Below, in pieces: positions 33,830 through 42,686 of a DNA stretch of 64,000 nucleotides. The notes under the pieces are model-generated. The model was not told the DNA's origin. It worked only from the letters and a program-made list of their open reading frames with translations, and did not search any database. How positions within the stretch are numbered: the stretch's first letter is position 1; each line of letters starts with the position of its first letter. The DNA is from a virus: the IMG/VR virus record IMGVR_UViG_3300031952_000013, positions 20,861-84,860 of that record, one strand, 5' to 3'. Made by a program: the position numbers and the translations under genes.

Positions 33830-36347
33830 GGAAGTTGAAGATTTTTTAACCCGACACAAGTTTGATTTTGGCGATTTGCCGCACGTATATTTAGGCCAAG
33901 AAGACGGGAGTTTTCATAAGGATTGGGGTTTAGCCAAATATAAGATTCTTTTCTCGATGCTATGGCGGTATCAGGATAGTCGTGGGAATCAAACTGTTCC
34001 ACTTCTCTATCAGATTATAAATGAGTGGCGACCAGGAGAAGTTCTGATGGAGAGGGCCAATGTACCTGAGACAGAGGAACACTATAAACTTTTCCGTAAA
34101 TATCAGATTCCTCTGTTCGGTGTGGAATCAAAGCACAGTGCAGGGGGCTACGATATGATAATGACCTCCCTTAGTTATGTTCCGGTCTGGTGGAATTTCC
34201 CCCTAATGTTGAAACTTAGTGGGATTCCAGTTCTTCAGAAAGATCGTTCTGATGAAGGGCAGTATCCTTTAATCATGGTTGGTGGTTCGTCTGTCTATGG
34301 TAACTTTGGGTTGGTGTTTCCTGTAGTTGACATAATCTATTTTGGTGACGCTGAAGATGAAGAAGATGGAGGGGTTTTGCATTTATTGGATTACATTATG
34401 GAGTTGAGGGGCCATGGGTTACAAAATTCGGAGGTTCTAGATGCTATTCAACCTAACTTCCCTTATATCATGTGCCCCAGGTTCTACACTCCTCACTATG
34501 AGAAAGAAAAGTTTACAGGATGGACATCGGCTCCGTCCAAGTTTCCCAAGAAGTTTGTCGTTAGGAAATGCAAAAATCTGGATGCGGTTCCTAAGTACAC
34601 GAAGCCAATTCTCTCCTATACTGATAATACGATGGGTCTGGGTGAAGTGGAGATTTCCAGGGGTTGTCGTGGGATGTGTGCCTTTTGTGGTATCGGATGG
34701 AAGTACCGTCCATATCGGGAACGGTCTGTGGAAGTTATGGTTGAAGCTCTGACTACGAATAAGCGAAACTCTGGGGCGGTTTCGTTATGTCCTATCGCAA
34801 CGGAATTTGCGTACTACTCACACAAACGCAAGTTAATTAACGAACTTGCCAAGCACAGCCGGTATGTTGACCCTCTTTCCATGAGGATAGATGCTTTTGC
34901 AAGCGACGAAGAATTTGATATTTTCCTGAGGAAATTGTGTATGAATCAAGTGGCTCTGGGAGTGGAAGGAGTTTCTCAAAGACTTAGGAATAGAATGATG
35001 AAGGGAATTTCTGAGGAGGAGATTCTGAAGGCTTGTAAGATTGCGATTGAGGCTGGTTTTGACAGGGCCAAGTTTTTTATGATTGCAAATACGGACGAGA
35101 CTTGGGAAGATTTTGAGGAGTTCTTTTCTCTCTTAAAGAAGGTTGTGGATATGAAGAACAGAGCTAGGTCTCGATTAAAGATTAGGGCTTCGTGGACTCC
35201 GCTTTTTGTGGAGGCTTGCACCCCGCTACAATGGAAGAGTCCTACGATTCTACAAGACAATATTGATTGGAAACAGGTATACAACAGGTTGAAAGAACTC
35301 GGTATTGAGATGAAGTACGGGGTGAAACGCAATTATAAATTTATGCGGGTTTCTCAGGCTATGCATATTGGAGATACTCGGTTTGCTGAAGCAGTTGCTC
35401 TGGCAGCAGAGGAATCTGATAGGCCATTCTATTCGGGGTTTGATGATAAGTGCATCCCTAGACTTGAAAAATATATGGAGCAGACTGGTTATTCTTGGGA
35501 TTATATGCTCAGAGAGAAGACCGAAGATGAGGAGTTTATATGGGATGTTGTTGACAGGGGGGTCAAGAAAGAGACTTTATTGAAGTTGTGGAAGAAGATT
35601 AAATCAGGGGAGATGGATATGAAGAAAGTCAAGATTGTTCCTACAATGGATAATTGTGAACTGACAAAGACTCTCTATAACGAACAGGAAGCATTCTTTT
35701 GGGCTGTAGTGAAGTACAGGGTTTCTAAAGGATTGGATACGGTTCCCAATGCTTACTGGACGGCACACATAAGCAGGGCTGGTTTGAGGAGCGGGGTCCC
35801 CCTGGCAGTGAATAAGATTCACTTCTTTAGTAATCACGATAATGGAAACTGGTATGGAGGATTTGATTATATCGGTATTGGTTTAAGAAGCACACCATCC
35901 CCTGATAGTTGGTCTAAATTTTGTTCTGAGTTACAGCCGTTGGAGTATCAGAATGTATTGTGGTTACTAAATATGAAACCTACGTGGAGCGATCTGGTTA
36001 GTTCCTACCGGGTTGAGACTGACATTTCTCCTGCGGAGTGGGCAAAGTACAGAATCAAATTTGATGAAGCTGATAAGGTTACTGTGCGGAATAAAGAAAC
36101 AAGATATTTTTCTGGTGCGTGGAGGCAGTTGGTTGATTTGAAAGAAATCAAGTATATTGATGTTCAGGTTTCTGCCGATGTTGCTCCTACGATTATTCTG
36201 AATATCTATATGAGCCATGAGGTAGGGATTAGGTTTGCCCTAGTTGGTCTCCTTCCTGGGGTTTCATCTCGTCGGATAAAGAAGTTTCTGGTTGAGAAAA
36301 CGGGTTTACACAGGGTAAAAGATTGGGCGGTGCAGGAGAGTTTCTGA
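33810..36347 (+). CDS. Large radical SAM enzyme with B12-binding-like N terminus (845 aa)
   Basis: The radical SAM cluster is C286, C290 and C293 in SRGCRGMCAFCGIGW (CX3CX2C). Upstream, LIMVGGSSVYGNFGLVFPVV and DIIYFGDAEDEEDGG resemble a cobalamin-binding-type Rossmann domain, as in YgiQ- and BchE-like enzymes. The barrel continues with RIDAFASDEEFDIFLRK and LGVEGVSQRLRNRMMKG. The last 300 residues are not recognised. Substrate unknown; DNA, tRNA or peptide modification are possible. It overlaps the UDG-like gene by 20 nt. Confidence 0.8.
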   Translation: MIIRSPEEVEDFLTRHKFDFGDLPHVYLGQEDGSFHKDWGLAKYKILFSMLWRYQDSRGNQTVPLLYQIINEWRPGEVLMERANVPETEEHYKLFRKYQIPLFGVESKHSAGGYDMIMTSLSYVPVWWNFPLMLKLSGIPVLQKDRSDEGQYPLIMVGGSSVYGNFGLVFPVVDIIYFGDAEDEEDGGVLHLLDYIMELRGHGLQNSEVLDAIQPNFPYIMCPRFYTPHYEKEKFTGWTSAPSKFPKKFVVRKCKNLDAVPKYTKPILSYTDNTMGLGEVEISRGCRGMCAFCGIGWKYRPYRERSVEVMVEALTTNKRNSGAVSLCPIATEFAYYSHKRKLINELAKHSRYVDPLSMRIDAFASDEEFDIFLRKLCMNQVALGVEGVSQRLRNRMMKGISEEEILKACKIAIEAGFDRAKFFMIANTDETWEDFEEFFSLLKKVVDMKNRARSRLKIRASWTPLFVEACTPLQWKSPTILQDNIDWKQVYNRLKELGIEMKYGVKRNYKFMRVSQAMHIGDTRFAEAVALAAEESDRPFYSGFDDKCIPRLEKYMEQTGYSWDYMLREKTEDEEFIWDVVDRGVKKETLLKLWKKIKSGEMDMKKVKIVPTMDNCELTKTLYNEQEAFFWAVVKYRVSKGLDTVPNAYWTAHISRAGLRSGVPLAVNKIHFFSNHDNGNWYGGFDYIGIGLRSTPSPDSWSKFCSELQPLEYQNVLWLLNMKPTWSDLVSSYRVETDISPAEWAKYRIKFDEADKVTVRNKETRYFSGAWRQLVDLKEIKYIDVQVSADVAPTIILNIYMSHEVGIRFALVGLLPGVSSRRIKKFLVEKTGLHRVKDWAVQESF

Positions 36348-36372
36348 TGACTAAAGTTGAAGGAAGGTTGGA

Positions 36373-37506
36373 TTGAGTCAGTGGAATATTTCTTGGCGGC
36401 CTCGTGGATTTGGCGGTGTAGTTGGGCAAGAGCATGTGGTTCTATTCTTTCAAAAAGTTCTGGCTAACTGGTTTGATAAAGGAGAAACTCTGCCTATTGG
36501 AGTTTTGTTTGGGGGGCCGAGTGGAGTCGGAAAAACGACAATTGCTAGGATAATAGGGGCATCTTTAAACTGTGATTGTCGAGTGGGGGTGGAACCGTGT
36601 GGGATGTGTAAATCGTGTAAGGATATTATAACAGGTACGGGAGGGATTTTAGAAATAGACGCAGCCTTTTTTGGTTTAGTTGATAATATTCGACAATTAA
36701 GGCAGCGATTAAGTTCATATGCTTTTAGTTCTTACCAGGTTGTTTTAATTGATGAGTGCCATGTTATGTCCCGCGAGGCATTTAATGTCTTACTCAAGTT
36801 GCTTGAGGAGCCATTGGACAGGGTATTCTTTATTCTGGTGACTACAGCGACAGATAAGGTTATAGAGACTGTAAGAAGTAGGTTGATTGAATTCCGCTTC
36901 AAGTCGCTAAAATGGGATGTGGTATTTCCTTACATTTCTAAACTCCTCCAGGCTGAAGGGATTTTGTGTGAGTCGGAGGACATTGTAAAAAAACTTTACA
37001 TGATAGCTGACCACAATTTTAGGGAGTTGCTGATGATGTTGGAGCAAGCTGCGGTTGTGGGTAATGGTAATATCTCGTCGGATGTTCTTCGGGGGCTTTA
37101 TGGGAATCTGATGGTCTTTGATTCTATCATTGATTCTCTGGTGGAAGGGGATTTTGTTGGAGCGATTTCGTATTACGATGAGTATAGGTCAATGCAGCCG
37201 GATTTTTCTATCTTCTTGTCGGGATTTTTAGATGTACTGACGGATAGGTTGAAGGTTGGTTTGAGGTCTGGTGATTCACGTTCTCCAATATATTTAGCAA
37301 TAATTAAGAGTGTGTATGAACTTTTAGGGATGCGTTTGACGACTAAAGGGGGTGTACAGGCCAAGTTGCTTTTTGCGAATGTGGTCCAACTGGTTAAAGG
37401 AGCAGAGGCTGGTCGTACTGGAACAGGGAAGTCATTAAATGAAGAAGATGTATTTAACTTACTGACTGGTAAAGGGAAGTCGGTAGGTGCTGAGTCGAAA
37501 CACTAA
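36373..37506 (+). CDS. dnaX: Clamp-loader gamma/tau subunit, DnaX-like (377 aa, TTG start)
   Basis: The product begins (M)SQWNISWRPRGFGGVVGQEH, as in DnaX (..ryRP..f.d.vGQ..v). Walker A is GGPSGVGKTT (47-56). A zinc module follows, C67 with CGMCKSC (C76, C79, C82). Walker B is LIDECH (125-130), sensor 1 is ILVTTATDK, and the arginine-finger motif is SRL (169-171) instead of SRC. About 150 residues follow the AAA+ core. It is the ATPase of a bacterial-type clamp loader. AAGGAAGG precedes the TTG. Confidence 0.92.
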   Translation: MSQWNISWRPRGFGGVVGQEHVVLFFQKVLANWFDKGETLPIGVLFGGPSGVGKTTIARIIGASLNCDCRVGVEPCGMCKSCKDIITGTGGILEIDAAFFGLVDNIRQLRQRLSSYAFSSYQVVLIDECHVMSREAFNVLLKLLEEPLDRVFFILVTTATDKVIETVRSRLIEFRFKSLKWDVVFPYISKLLQAEGILCESEDIVKKLYMIADHNFRELLMMLEQAAVVGNGNISSDVLRGLYGNLMVFDSIIDSLVEGDFVGAISYYDEYRSMQPDFSIFLSGFLDVLTDRLKVGLRSGDSRSPIYLAIIKSVYELLGMRLTTKGGVQAKLLFANVVQLVKGAEAGRTGTGKSLNEEDVFNLLTGKGKSVGAESKH

Positions 37507-37882
37507 AGAAGCCTATGGTCCCTATGAGTCTGCCTATAAATCAATAACTCAAGACGCAGAAAAGGAGTTCCTGGCTAAGGTAGGAACCCTCACTGTGTTT
37601 CATAAAATCCTCATTGACCGAGTGGCTGATGCCTATGTTGCAGTCTTGAAGGCTGGTGAGATCACCCAAATTGGGGGGGATAATAAAGAGAAAGCGTCAG
37701 AACTCTTGACCAAGTGGTTAAGAGTTTCGTTAGCTGAACTGCATACGGCAGCCTTGGAAAAACAATCTAGGTTGCTATTTTTTGAGAAGGTTGTAGATAT
37801 TGCTGAAAAGTCCGTCGCTGATGTATACTCTAGGAAGGAGTTGCTGACAAAGTTACGGGACTTGGTTGAGGAGAGAGGGTAA
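37487..37882 (+). CDS. Possible terminase small subunit (131 aa)
   Basis: The product begins (M)LSRNTKEAYGPYESAYKSIT and is all-helical (FHKILIDRVADAYVAVLKAG, ELLTKWLRVSLAELHTAALE). Size, helical content and position two genes before the large terminase are compatible with TerS. However, no helix-turn-helix is obvious and a gene lies between. It overlaps DnaX by 20 nt, so it may instead belong to replication. Confidence 0.35.
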   Translation: MLSRNTKEAYGPYESAYKSITQDAEKEFLAKVGTLTVFHKILIDRVADAYVAVLKAGEITQIGGDNKEKASELLTKWLRVSLAELHTAALEKQSRLLFFEKVVDIAEKSVADVYSRKELLTKLRDLVEERG

Positions 37883-37903
37883 CTGGTATGTGGGAGGAGT
37901 CGG

Positions 37904-38932
37904 GTGAAAATTCGGGTAGATGTTTGTATCAATGGAGATAAGGTTGATATTGATTCGTCGTTTTTGGAGCGCAGGGAGTCGTGGCTGTCCGGTACAGGTG
38001 TGTATCTGGAATTTATACTGAAGGGTAGTTACTTGGAGCCGTTTGATTTTGATGTTGTGGTTGGTGGGGATGGGGCGACGGTGAGCCGCCATTCTTGGAA
38101 TCGGTTTTTCTTGAATCTCAAGTCCTCTGCTGAGGTTGTGTTTGTGGTGAAGGAATCTGGTAAGGTAGTGGCTGAAAAGAAACTAAATTTTAATGTTGTT
38201 CCTTTGTCTGTGCCTTTGCTCTTTACTGTGCCTTATCTGACCTATTATTCTGTCTCGGATATTCGATACTTTGCCAATCGGATTTCGGAGAATATGGTTG
38301 GTGGAACGAGATTTATTCTATTCTCGTCACGGACTCTTTCGTATCTTTCTAAGGTGGACATGAATCCAGAGGATGGTTTTTGGAAATTGCATGAGCTTGT
38401 TCTCTCAATTCTGACGGAAAGAGGATTGTCGGTTTATGTTTCTCCTTTTGACGATAAAACTCTCTATACGACTCATATTCTAAAACAACTGAGGCCGATG
38501 CTTTTGTCTTATGCAGAGCGGAATTTGAAGTTCAACTTGGTATGGGATTTGAGCAGTGGGATTTGGAAAAGCGGAGTTTCAGGGATAGTAGACAGTTTTT
38601 GTAATAAGTTTGGTAGGGAAATTAAGATCGCCACCTGTCCTGAGTTTGCGTCTAAATTGGGAGGGGAGGGGTTTGCTCAGATTGTGGTTCGTGGGCTAAT
38701 GACTGATGAGGTTGAGCCGAATACTATGGGAACGAAGATTTTTAGAGTCCATATTGTGACATCGGATTTCTATAAACTGCGGTCCTTTGTGGCTAGCCTG
38801 GTAAAGAATGGTTGGGGAGTGGAATGTGTGATGGAGGATGTTCCATCTTATATACGGAAGGTGCAATTTTCTCTTGGCAACGCTTTGTATAAGGGGTTTT
38901 TAGATGCAGGTGGTGGAAAAGCAGCTGATTGA
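37904..38932 (+). CDS. Unknown two-domain protein before terminase (342 aa, GTG start)
   Basis: Residues 1-95 form a beta-rich domain (KIRVDVCINGDKVDIDSSFL, VVFVVKESGKVVAEKKLNFN). Residues about 105-340 alternate strands and helices (LLFTVPYLTYYSVSDIRYFA, LKFNLVWDLSSGIWKSGVSG, EIKIATCPEFASKL), as in an alpha/beta barrel resembling glycan hydrolases. No catalytic pair can be assigned. It overlaps the terminase gene by 29 nt, which is unusual for a cell-wall enzyme. Function not known. Confidence 0.5.
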   Translation: MKIRVDVCINGDKVDIDSSFLERRESWLSGTGVYLEFILKGSYLEPFDFDVVVGGDGATVSRHSWNRFFLNLKSSAEVVFVVKESGKVVAEKKLNFNVVPLSVPLLFTVPYLTYYSVSDIRYFANRISENMVGGTRFILFSSRTLSYLSKVDMNPEDGFWKLHELVLSILTERGLSVYVSPFDDKTLYTTHILKQLRPMLLSYAERNLKFNLVWDLSSGIWKSGVSGIVDSFCNKFGREIKIATCPEFASKLGGEGFAQIVVRGLMTDEVEPNTMGTKIFRVHIVTSDFYKLRSFVASLVKNGWGVECVMEDVPSYIRKVQFSLGNALYKGFLDAGGGKAAD

Positions 38933-40574
38933 GTTAGCTCATCCTTTTGATCGAGCCTTGTCTCGGATGAGGAATGAGGTTGATACAGCTAGTTCTGTCT
39001 TTGAATTTGAGCCGGTTCCTCTGCAAACATTCGTTACAGATAAGGGATATTTGAGTCTTCCTCCTTTATCCTCTCGTCAGGCTGAGGCGGTGACTTACGC
39101 TACTCAGATTTATCGGGATGAGGAAATGAGGTTGTTGAAATGGAGAAAGCACCGTCAGGTTGATGAGTGTGTTTTTCTCTGGGGTAAAGGGTCTGGGAAG
39201 GATTTTGTAGCTCGCATTATTCTTATGAGGATTGCTTATCTTCTTCTAGCGTTGAAAAATCCTCAGGCCTACTTCTACCATCCTGATATGCCGTGTGGGG
39301 TTGAGCGGATTGATATGCTAAATACGGCGACTACGAAAGAGCAAGCGGCTAATGTATTCTTTGGACCGTTGAAGAAGTACATCTCGACATCTCCATTCTT
39401 CAGGAATCGGGCGCAGGCATTCAGGTCGGAGATTAAGTTTGATAAGGCTATTCATCTTATTAGTGGGCATTCTGAAGCGGAGGCCCAAGAAGGTCTTAAT
39501 TTGATTGCTGTTGTTCTGGATGAGATTGCGGCATTCAAGACAGACGAAGAAGTGGCTGATATTAAGAGGATGAAACTCAGGAAGAATGTGCCGCAGTCAG
39601 CGGCTTCTTTGTATGATTTTGCGAAAAGTACAGTTATCACTAGGTTTCCACAGGCAGGGAAAGTCATCTTGTTGTCCTTTCCTAGGTTCAATGGTGATTT
39701 CATTACGACTAAATATGAGGAAGGTAAAGACAAGCATCATGTCTACGTAAGTAAAGGTGCGACGTTTGAAATTAATCCTATACGGAAGAAGTCGGATTTT
39801 GTTAGAGAGTTGGAAGAAAACCCAGAGAGGTATAAGGCTAGAATTCTTTGCGACCCAGGTATTGCTGAGGATGCATTCTTTAAGAATATGGCAGCAGTGA
39901 AGAGGAGCTTTAAGACGGAATTTGAATGCCCTGTGGATGAAACGACTGGTAGATTGAAGTCTTGGTTTGTGTGTAAAGATAATTTCTACCGTTTTGGTCA
40001 TGTGGATTTAGCTAAGAACCGAGATAGGGCTGCTGTGGCTTTTTGTCACGCATTCCAGGTGGAGAAGAGACAGGTAGAAGTTAGGGAGGATAAAGAGGGC
40101 CAAGCAGAGACTAAAATTATTATTGTTGATTTGCCCCATGTTCGTCTTGATTGTCTGATGTACTTCAAAGCTCATCCTGGGGGAGAGGTTAATTTTGAGG
40201 TGGTTAGGGATAGTATCTTAGACTTTATTGATGCTCGTGGGTTCAAAGTTGAGTTAATTACTTTTGATGGTTATCAATCGGTCCAGATGAAACAGTCATT
40301 GGAGGCAAGGGGTATTGTGGTTGATGACCAATCAGTTGATAGGACTAGGGAGGCTTATGAGACATGGCAGGATGCTATGTACGAGGGGAGATTTGTTTCC
40401 TATTATATCTCCGATTTGGTGGACGACGAAATTCCTTTTTTGATTGATTTTAAAGGACGTAAAATTGAGCACAGAAAGGGCGGAGGAAAGGATGGTAGTG
40501 ATGCAGTTGCTGGTGCTGTCAATAACTGTGTGAAATCTGAGATGTGGGGATCGGTTGAATTTTGGACTGCATGA
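38904..40574 (+). CDS. terL: Terminase large subunit (556 aa)
   Basis: The ATPase has a Walker A variant in CVFLWGKGSGKDFVARII (residues 94-100) and Walker B with the catalytic Glu in IAVVLDEIAAF (about 204-214). The RNase H nuclease has YRFGHVDLAKNRDRAAVAF, VELITFDGYQSVQMKQSL and the C-terminal DGSDAVAGAVNN. It translocates DNA into the prohead and cuts it. Length and motif order fit siphovirus terminases. It starts the virion module. Confidence 0.92.
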   Translation: MQVVEKQLIELAHPFDRALSRMRNEVDTASSVFEFEPVPLQTFVTDKGYLSLPPLSSRQAEAVTYATQIYRDEEMRLLKWRKHRQVDECVFLWGKGSGKDFVARIILMRIAYLLLALKNPQAYFYHPDMPCGVERIDMLNTATTKEQAANVFFGPLKKYISTSPFFRNRAQAFRSEIKFDKAIHLISGHSEAEAQEGLNLIAVVLDEIAAFKTDEEVADIKRMKLRKNVPQSAASLYDFAKSTVITRFPQAGKVILLSFPRFNGDFITTKYEEGKDKHHVYVSKGATFEINPIRKKSDFVRELEENPERYKARILCDPGIAEDAFFKNMAAVKRSFKTEFECPVDETTGRLKSWFVCKDNFYRFGHVDLAKNRDRAAVAFCHAFQVEKRQVEVREDKEGQAETKIIIVDLPHVRLDCLMYFKAHPGGEVNFEVVRDSILDFIDARGFKVELITFDGYQSVQMKQSLEARGIVVDDQSVDRTREAYETWQDAMYEGRFVSYYISDLVDDEIPFLIDFKGRKIEHRKGGGKDGSDAVAGAVNNCVKSEMWGSVEFWTA

Positions 40575-40588
40575 TTTAGGAGGATTTT

Positions 40589-41962
40589 ATGAACGCAGAA
40601 ACGACTGTAAAAATGCCTGAGGATGTAAAACAAGAACCACCTAAGAACACTCTGGCTGAGTTTGGTACTGTCGGTATGGTTACCGATATGATGACCTATC
40701 TCCAAGATGAGGTCTTGGACAGGAGAGACATTACTTTAGACCAACTCATTCAGATGACCAAGTGTGACGGTCAGGCCAGGGGTATCTTGAATGCAATTAA
40801 ATATCCTATTAAGATGGCCAGACCCACTGTTAAGGAAGCCGAAGGCGGGACTAAAGAGGCTGAATTTATTAAGAAAAATCTTTTAGGTCCACCCGCTTCT
40901 GGTGGTATGGATACAGCTATCCAGACGATTATTAGTAGAATGGCTTTGGCTATTCGAGACGGATATAAGATTTTTGAGAAGGTATGGGAGCAGAGGGAGG
41001 GCATGATATGGTTGAAGAGACTGGCTTATCGAAGCACTCTCTGTACGGATTTTATCTATGATGAAAGAGGGGTTATTAAAGGGGCTAGACAACAGACCTC
41101 CTTCCAGGGGAAGAGGTATGATGTGGAATGGGATAAAGAGAAAATTGCCTACTTTATTTATAACCCAGAGGAGAACCCATATAAGGGAGAGAGTGACTTT
41201 TATCCGGTATTTTATCATTATGATAAAAAACACAAGTTGTATGCGATTGCTCACTTGGCTTATCAGTTGAATGCCTGTCCCATAAGGATTGGTAAGCACC
41301 CACAGAACTTGGGGAAGGAAGAACTGGAAAAGTTTAGAGACGCTTTAAAGTCTCTAGGGACTACGGTTGTTATGACATTTCCTAACACTTGCGAGATTGA
41401 TTCTTTTGAAAGTGGTAGGAAATTGACCGAGTTTCTGGGGTTGATTCAGCATCACGATGGTATGATGTCTAGGGTTTTCTTGACTCAGTTTATGAATCTA
41501 GGTCAGGAGGGTAGAGGAGGCAGTTATGCTTTATCTTCAGACCAGAGCGACTTATTCCTTATGTCCCTCATGTCGTTACTGTTTGATGTTGCTGATGTGT
41601 TCAATACTCAGGTCATTCCTCAGTTGATTGACTGGAATTTTGGTACGGATAAGTACCCGAAATTGACCTTTACTCCATTCTCTGATACAATTAGAACAGC
41701 TATCATGGACACCTTCAAGACCATTCTGGCTGCGAGATTCCCGCAGGTTAGTGCCGAGATGGTTCTGGAGTTGGAAAAGAAGGTTGCTGAGGAACTGGGG
41801 TTGGAGATTGACTATGTAGCAGTACAGGCTAGGATAGAGAAAGAACGCGCTGCGCTACAGAATATTGAGACAAAAGCCACACCAAACAGTAAAAAAGGAG
41901 GTCCGGGTACGACTAAAGGGGCGAATGAGGAAGAATCTGACGGTGATTTGGCATCTCAATAG
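40589..41962 (+). CDS. Portal protein, Mu gp29/DUF935-like (457 aa)
   Basis: The central region matches Mu-type portals: DGQARGILNAIKYPIKMARP, ALAIRDGYKIFEKVWEQREG, and ALSSDQSDLFLMSLMSLLFD followed by VADVFNTQVIPQLIDWNFG. This follows the order of DUF935 proteins ('..v.S.......i......DG.s.lE..w'). It forms the dodecameric DNA gate at the head vertex. It directly follows the terminase with AGGAGG before the ATG. Confidence 0.82.
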   Translation: MNAETTVKMPEDVKQEPPKNTLAEFGTVGMVTDMMTYLQDEVLDRRDITLDQLIQMTKCDGQARGILNAIKYPIKMARPTVKEAEGGTKEAEFIKKNLLGPPASGGMDTAIQTIISRMALAIRDGYKIFEKVWEQREGMIWLKRLAYRSTLCTDFIYDERGVIKGARQQTSFQGKRYDVEWDKEKIAYFIYNPEENPYKGESDFYPVFYHYDKKHKLYAIAHLAYQLNACPIRIGKHPQNLGKEELEKFRDALKSLGTTVVMTFPNTCEIDSFESGRKLTEFLGLIQHHDGMMSRVFLTQFMNLGQEGRGGSYALSSDQSDLFLMSLMSLLFDVADVFNTQVIPQLIDWNFGTDKYPKLTFTPFSDTIRTAIMDTFKTILAARFPQVSAEMVLELEKKVAEELGLEIDYVAVQARIEKERAALQNIETKATPNSKKGGPGTTKGANEEESDGDLASQ

Positions 41963-41972
41963 GAGAGGGTGA

Positions 41973-42686
41973 ATGCCGTTCCGAAATCAGCACTCCTGTA
42001 TGATTAACGAGAAGGTTACAGGTAATATCCAGTCGAAGAGAGCGAAGACACCGTTTGGAGAGGTTTGGGTGGTTACTGGTACAGGGCCAAACGGTAAGGA
42101 AGTAGTCAGGAGCATTAGATTTCCCGCTACGATGTCGGTTAGTTCGGCTTCAAGCATTTGCAAGCAACGTGGTGGGAGGTTTGAACCGGCTACACCTTCT
42201 GACCCAAAGGCTCAACTTCTTTCAGAGAATTATGGTTTTAATGAATTGTCGGCTTATGCGAAGAAAACCATTTTACGGTCTCTGATTGAGAGTTTTGATA
42301 TGCCTGAAGGTGATGATGTTCAGTTGGCTAAGTGGAAGTCAGCTTCAGTGAATGATTTGCCCGATTCTGCTTTTCTGATTATTCTTCCTGGGGGAAAGAA
42401 GGATAAGGAAGGTAAGACGGTTCCCAGGTCTAAACGGCTACTTCCTTACAAGAACGCTAATGGTCAGATTGACAAAGCGCATGTGCGGAATGCGATGGCC
42501 CGTGTTAATCAGGTACATGCGCCAGCTTCAGCAAAAAGGGCTGCTCTTGCTAAACTTATCAGGATTGCAAAAGCTCTTGGGATGGATGTGCAGGAGAGAA
42601 AGAAATTCAAACTGAGTGATGTTGATTATTACCTGGGTATCTTAGAAGGTCTGGAGAACTTAAATGCCACTTCCAACTCCAAATAA
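41973..42686 (+). CDS. Head-module protein with DUF6582-like segment (237 aa)
   Basis: The N-terminal half resembles a small head protein domain (FGEVWVVTGTGPNGKEVVRS, then SVSSASSICKQRGGRFEP). The C-terminal half has KSASVNDLPDSAFLIILPGG, KTVPRSKRLLPYKNANGQID and KAHVRNAMARVNQV. I know this pattern from a domain (DUF6582-like) common next to phage proteases. It probably assists head maturation. It overlaps the protease gene by 23 nt. Confidence 0.55.
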   Translation: MPFRNQHSCMINEKVTGNIQSKRAKTPFGEVWVVTGTGPNGKEVVRSIRFPATMSVSSASSICKQRGGRFEPATPSDPKAQLLSENYGFNELSAYAKKTILRSLIESFDMPEGDDVQLAKWKSASVNDLPDSAFLIILPGGKKDKEGKTVPRSKRLLPYKNANGQIDKAHVRNAMARVNQVHAPASAKRAALAKLIRIAKALGMDVQERKKFKLSDVDYYLGILEGLENLNATSNSK

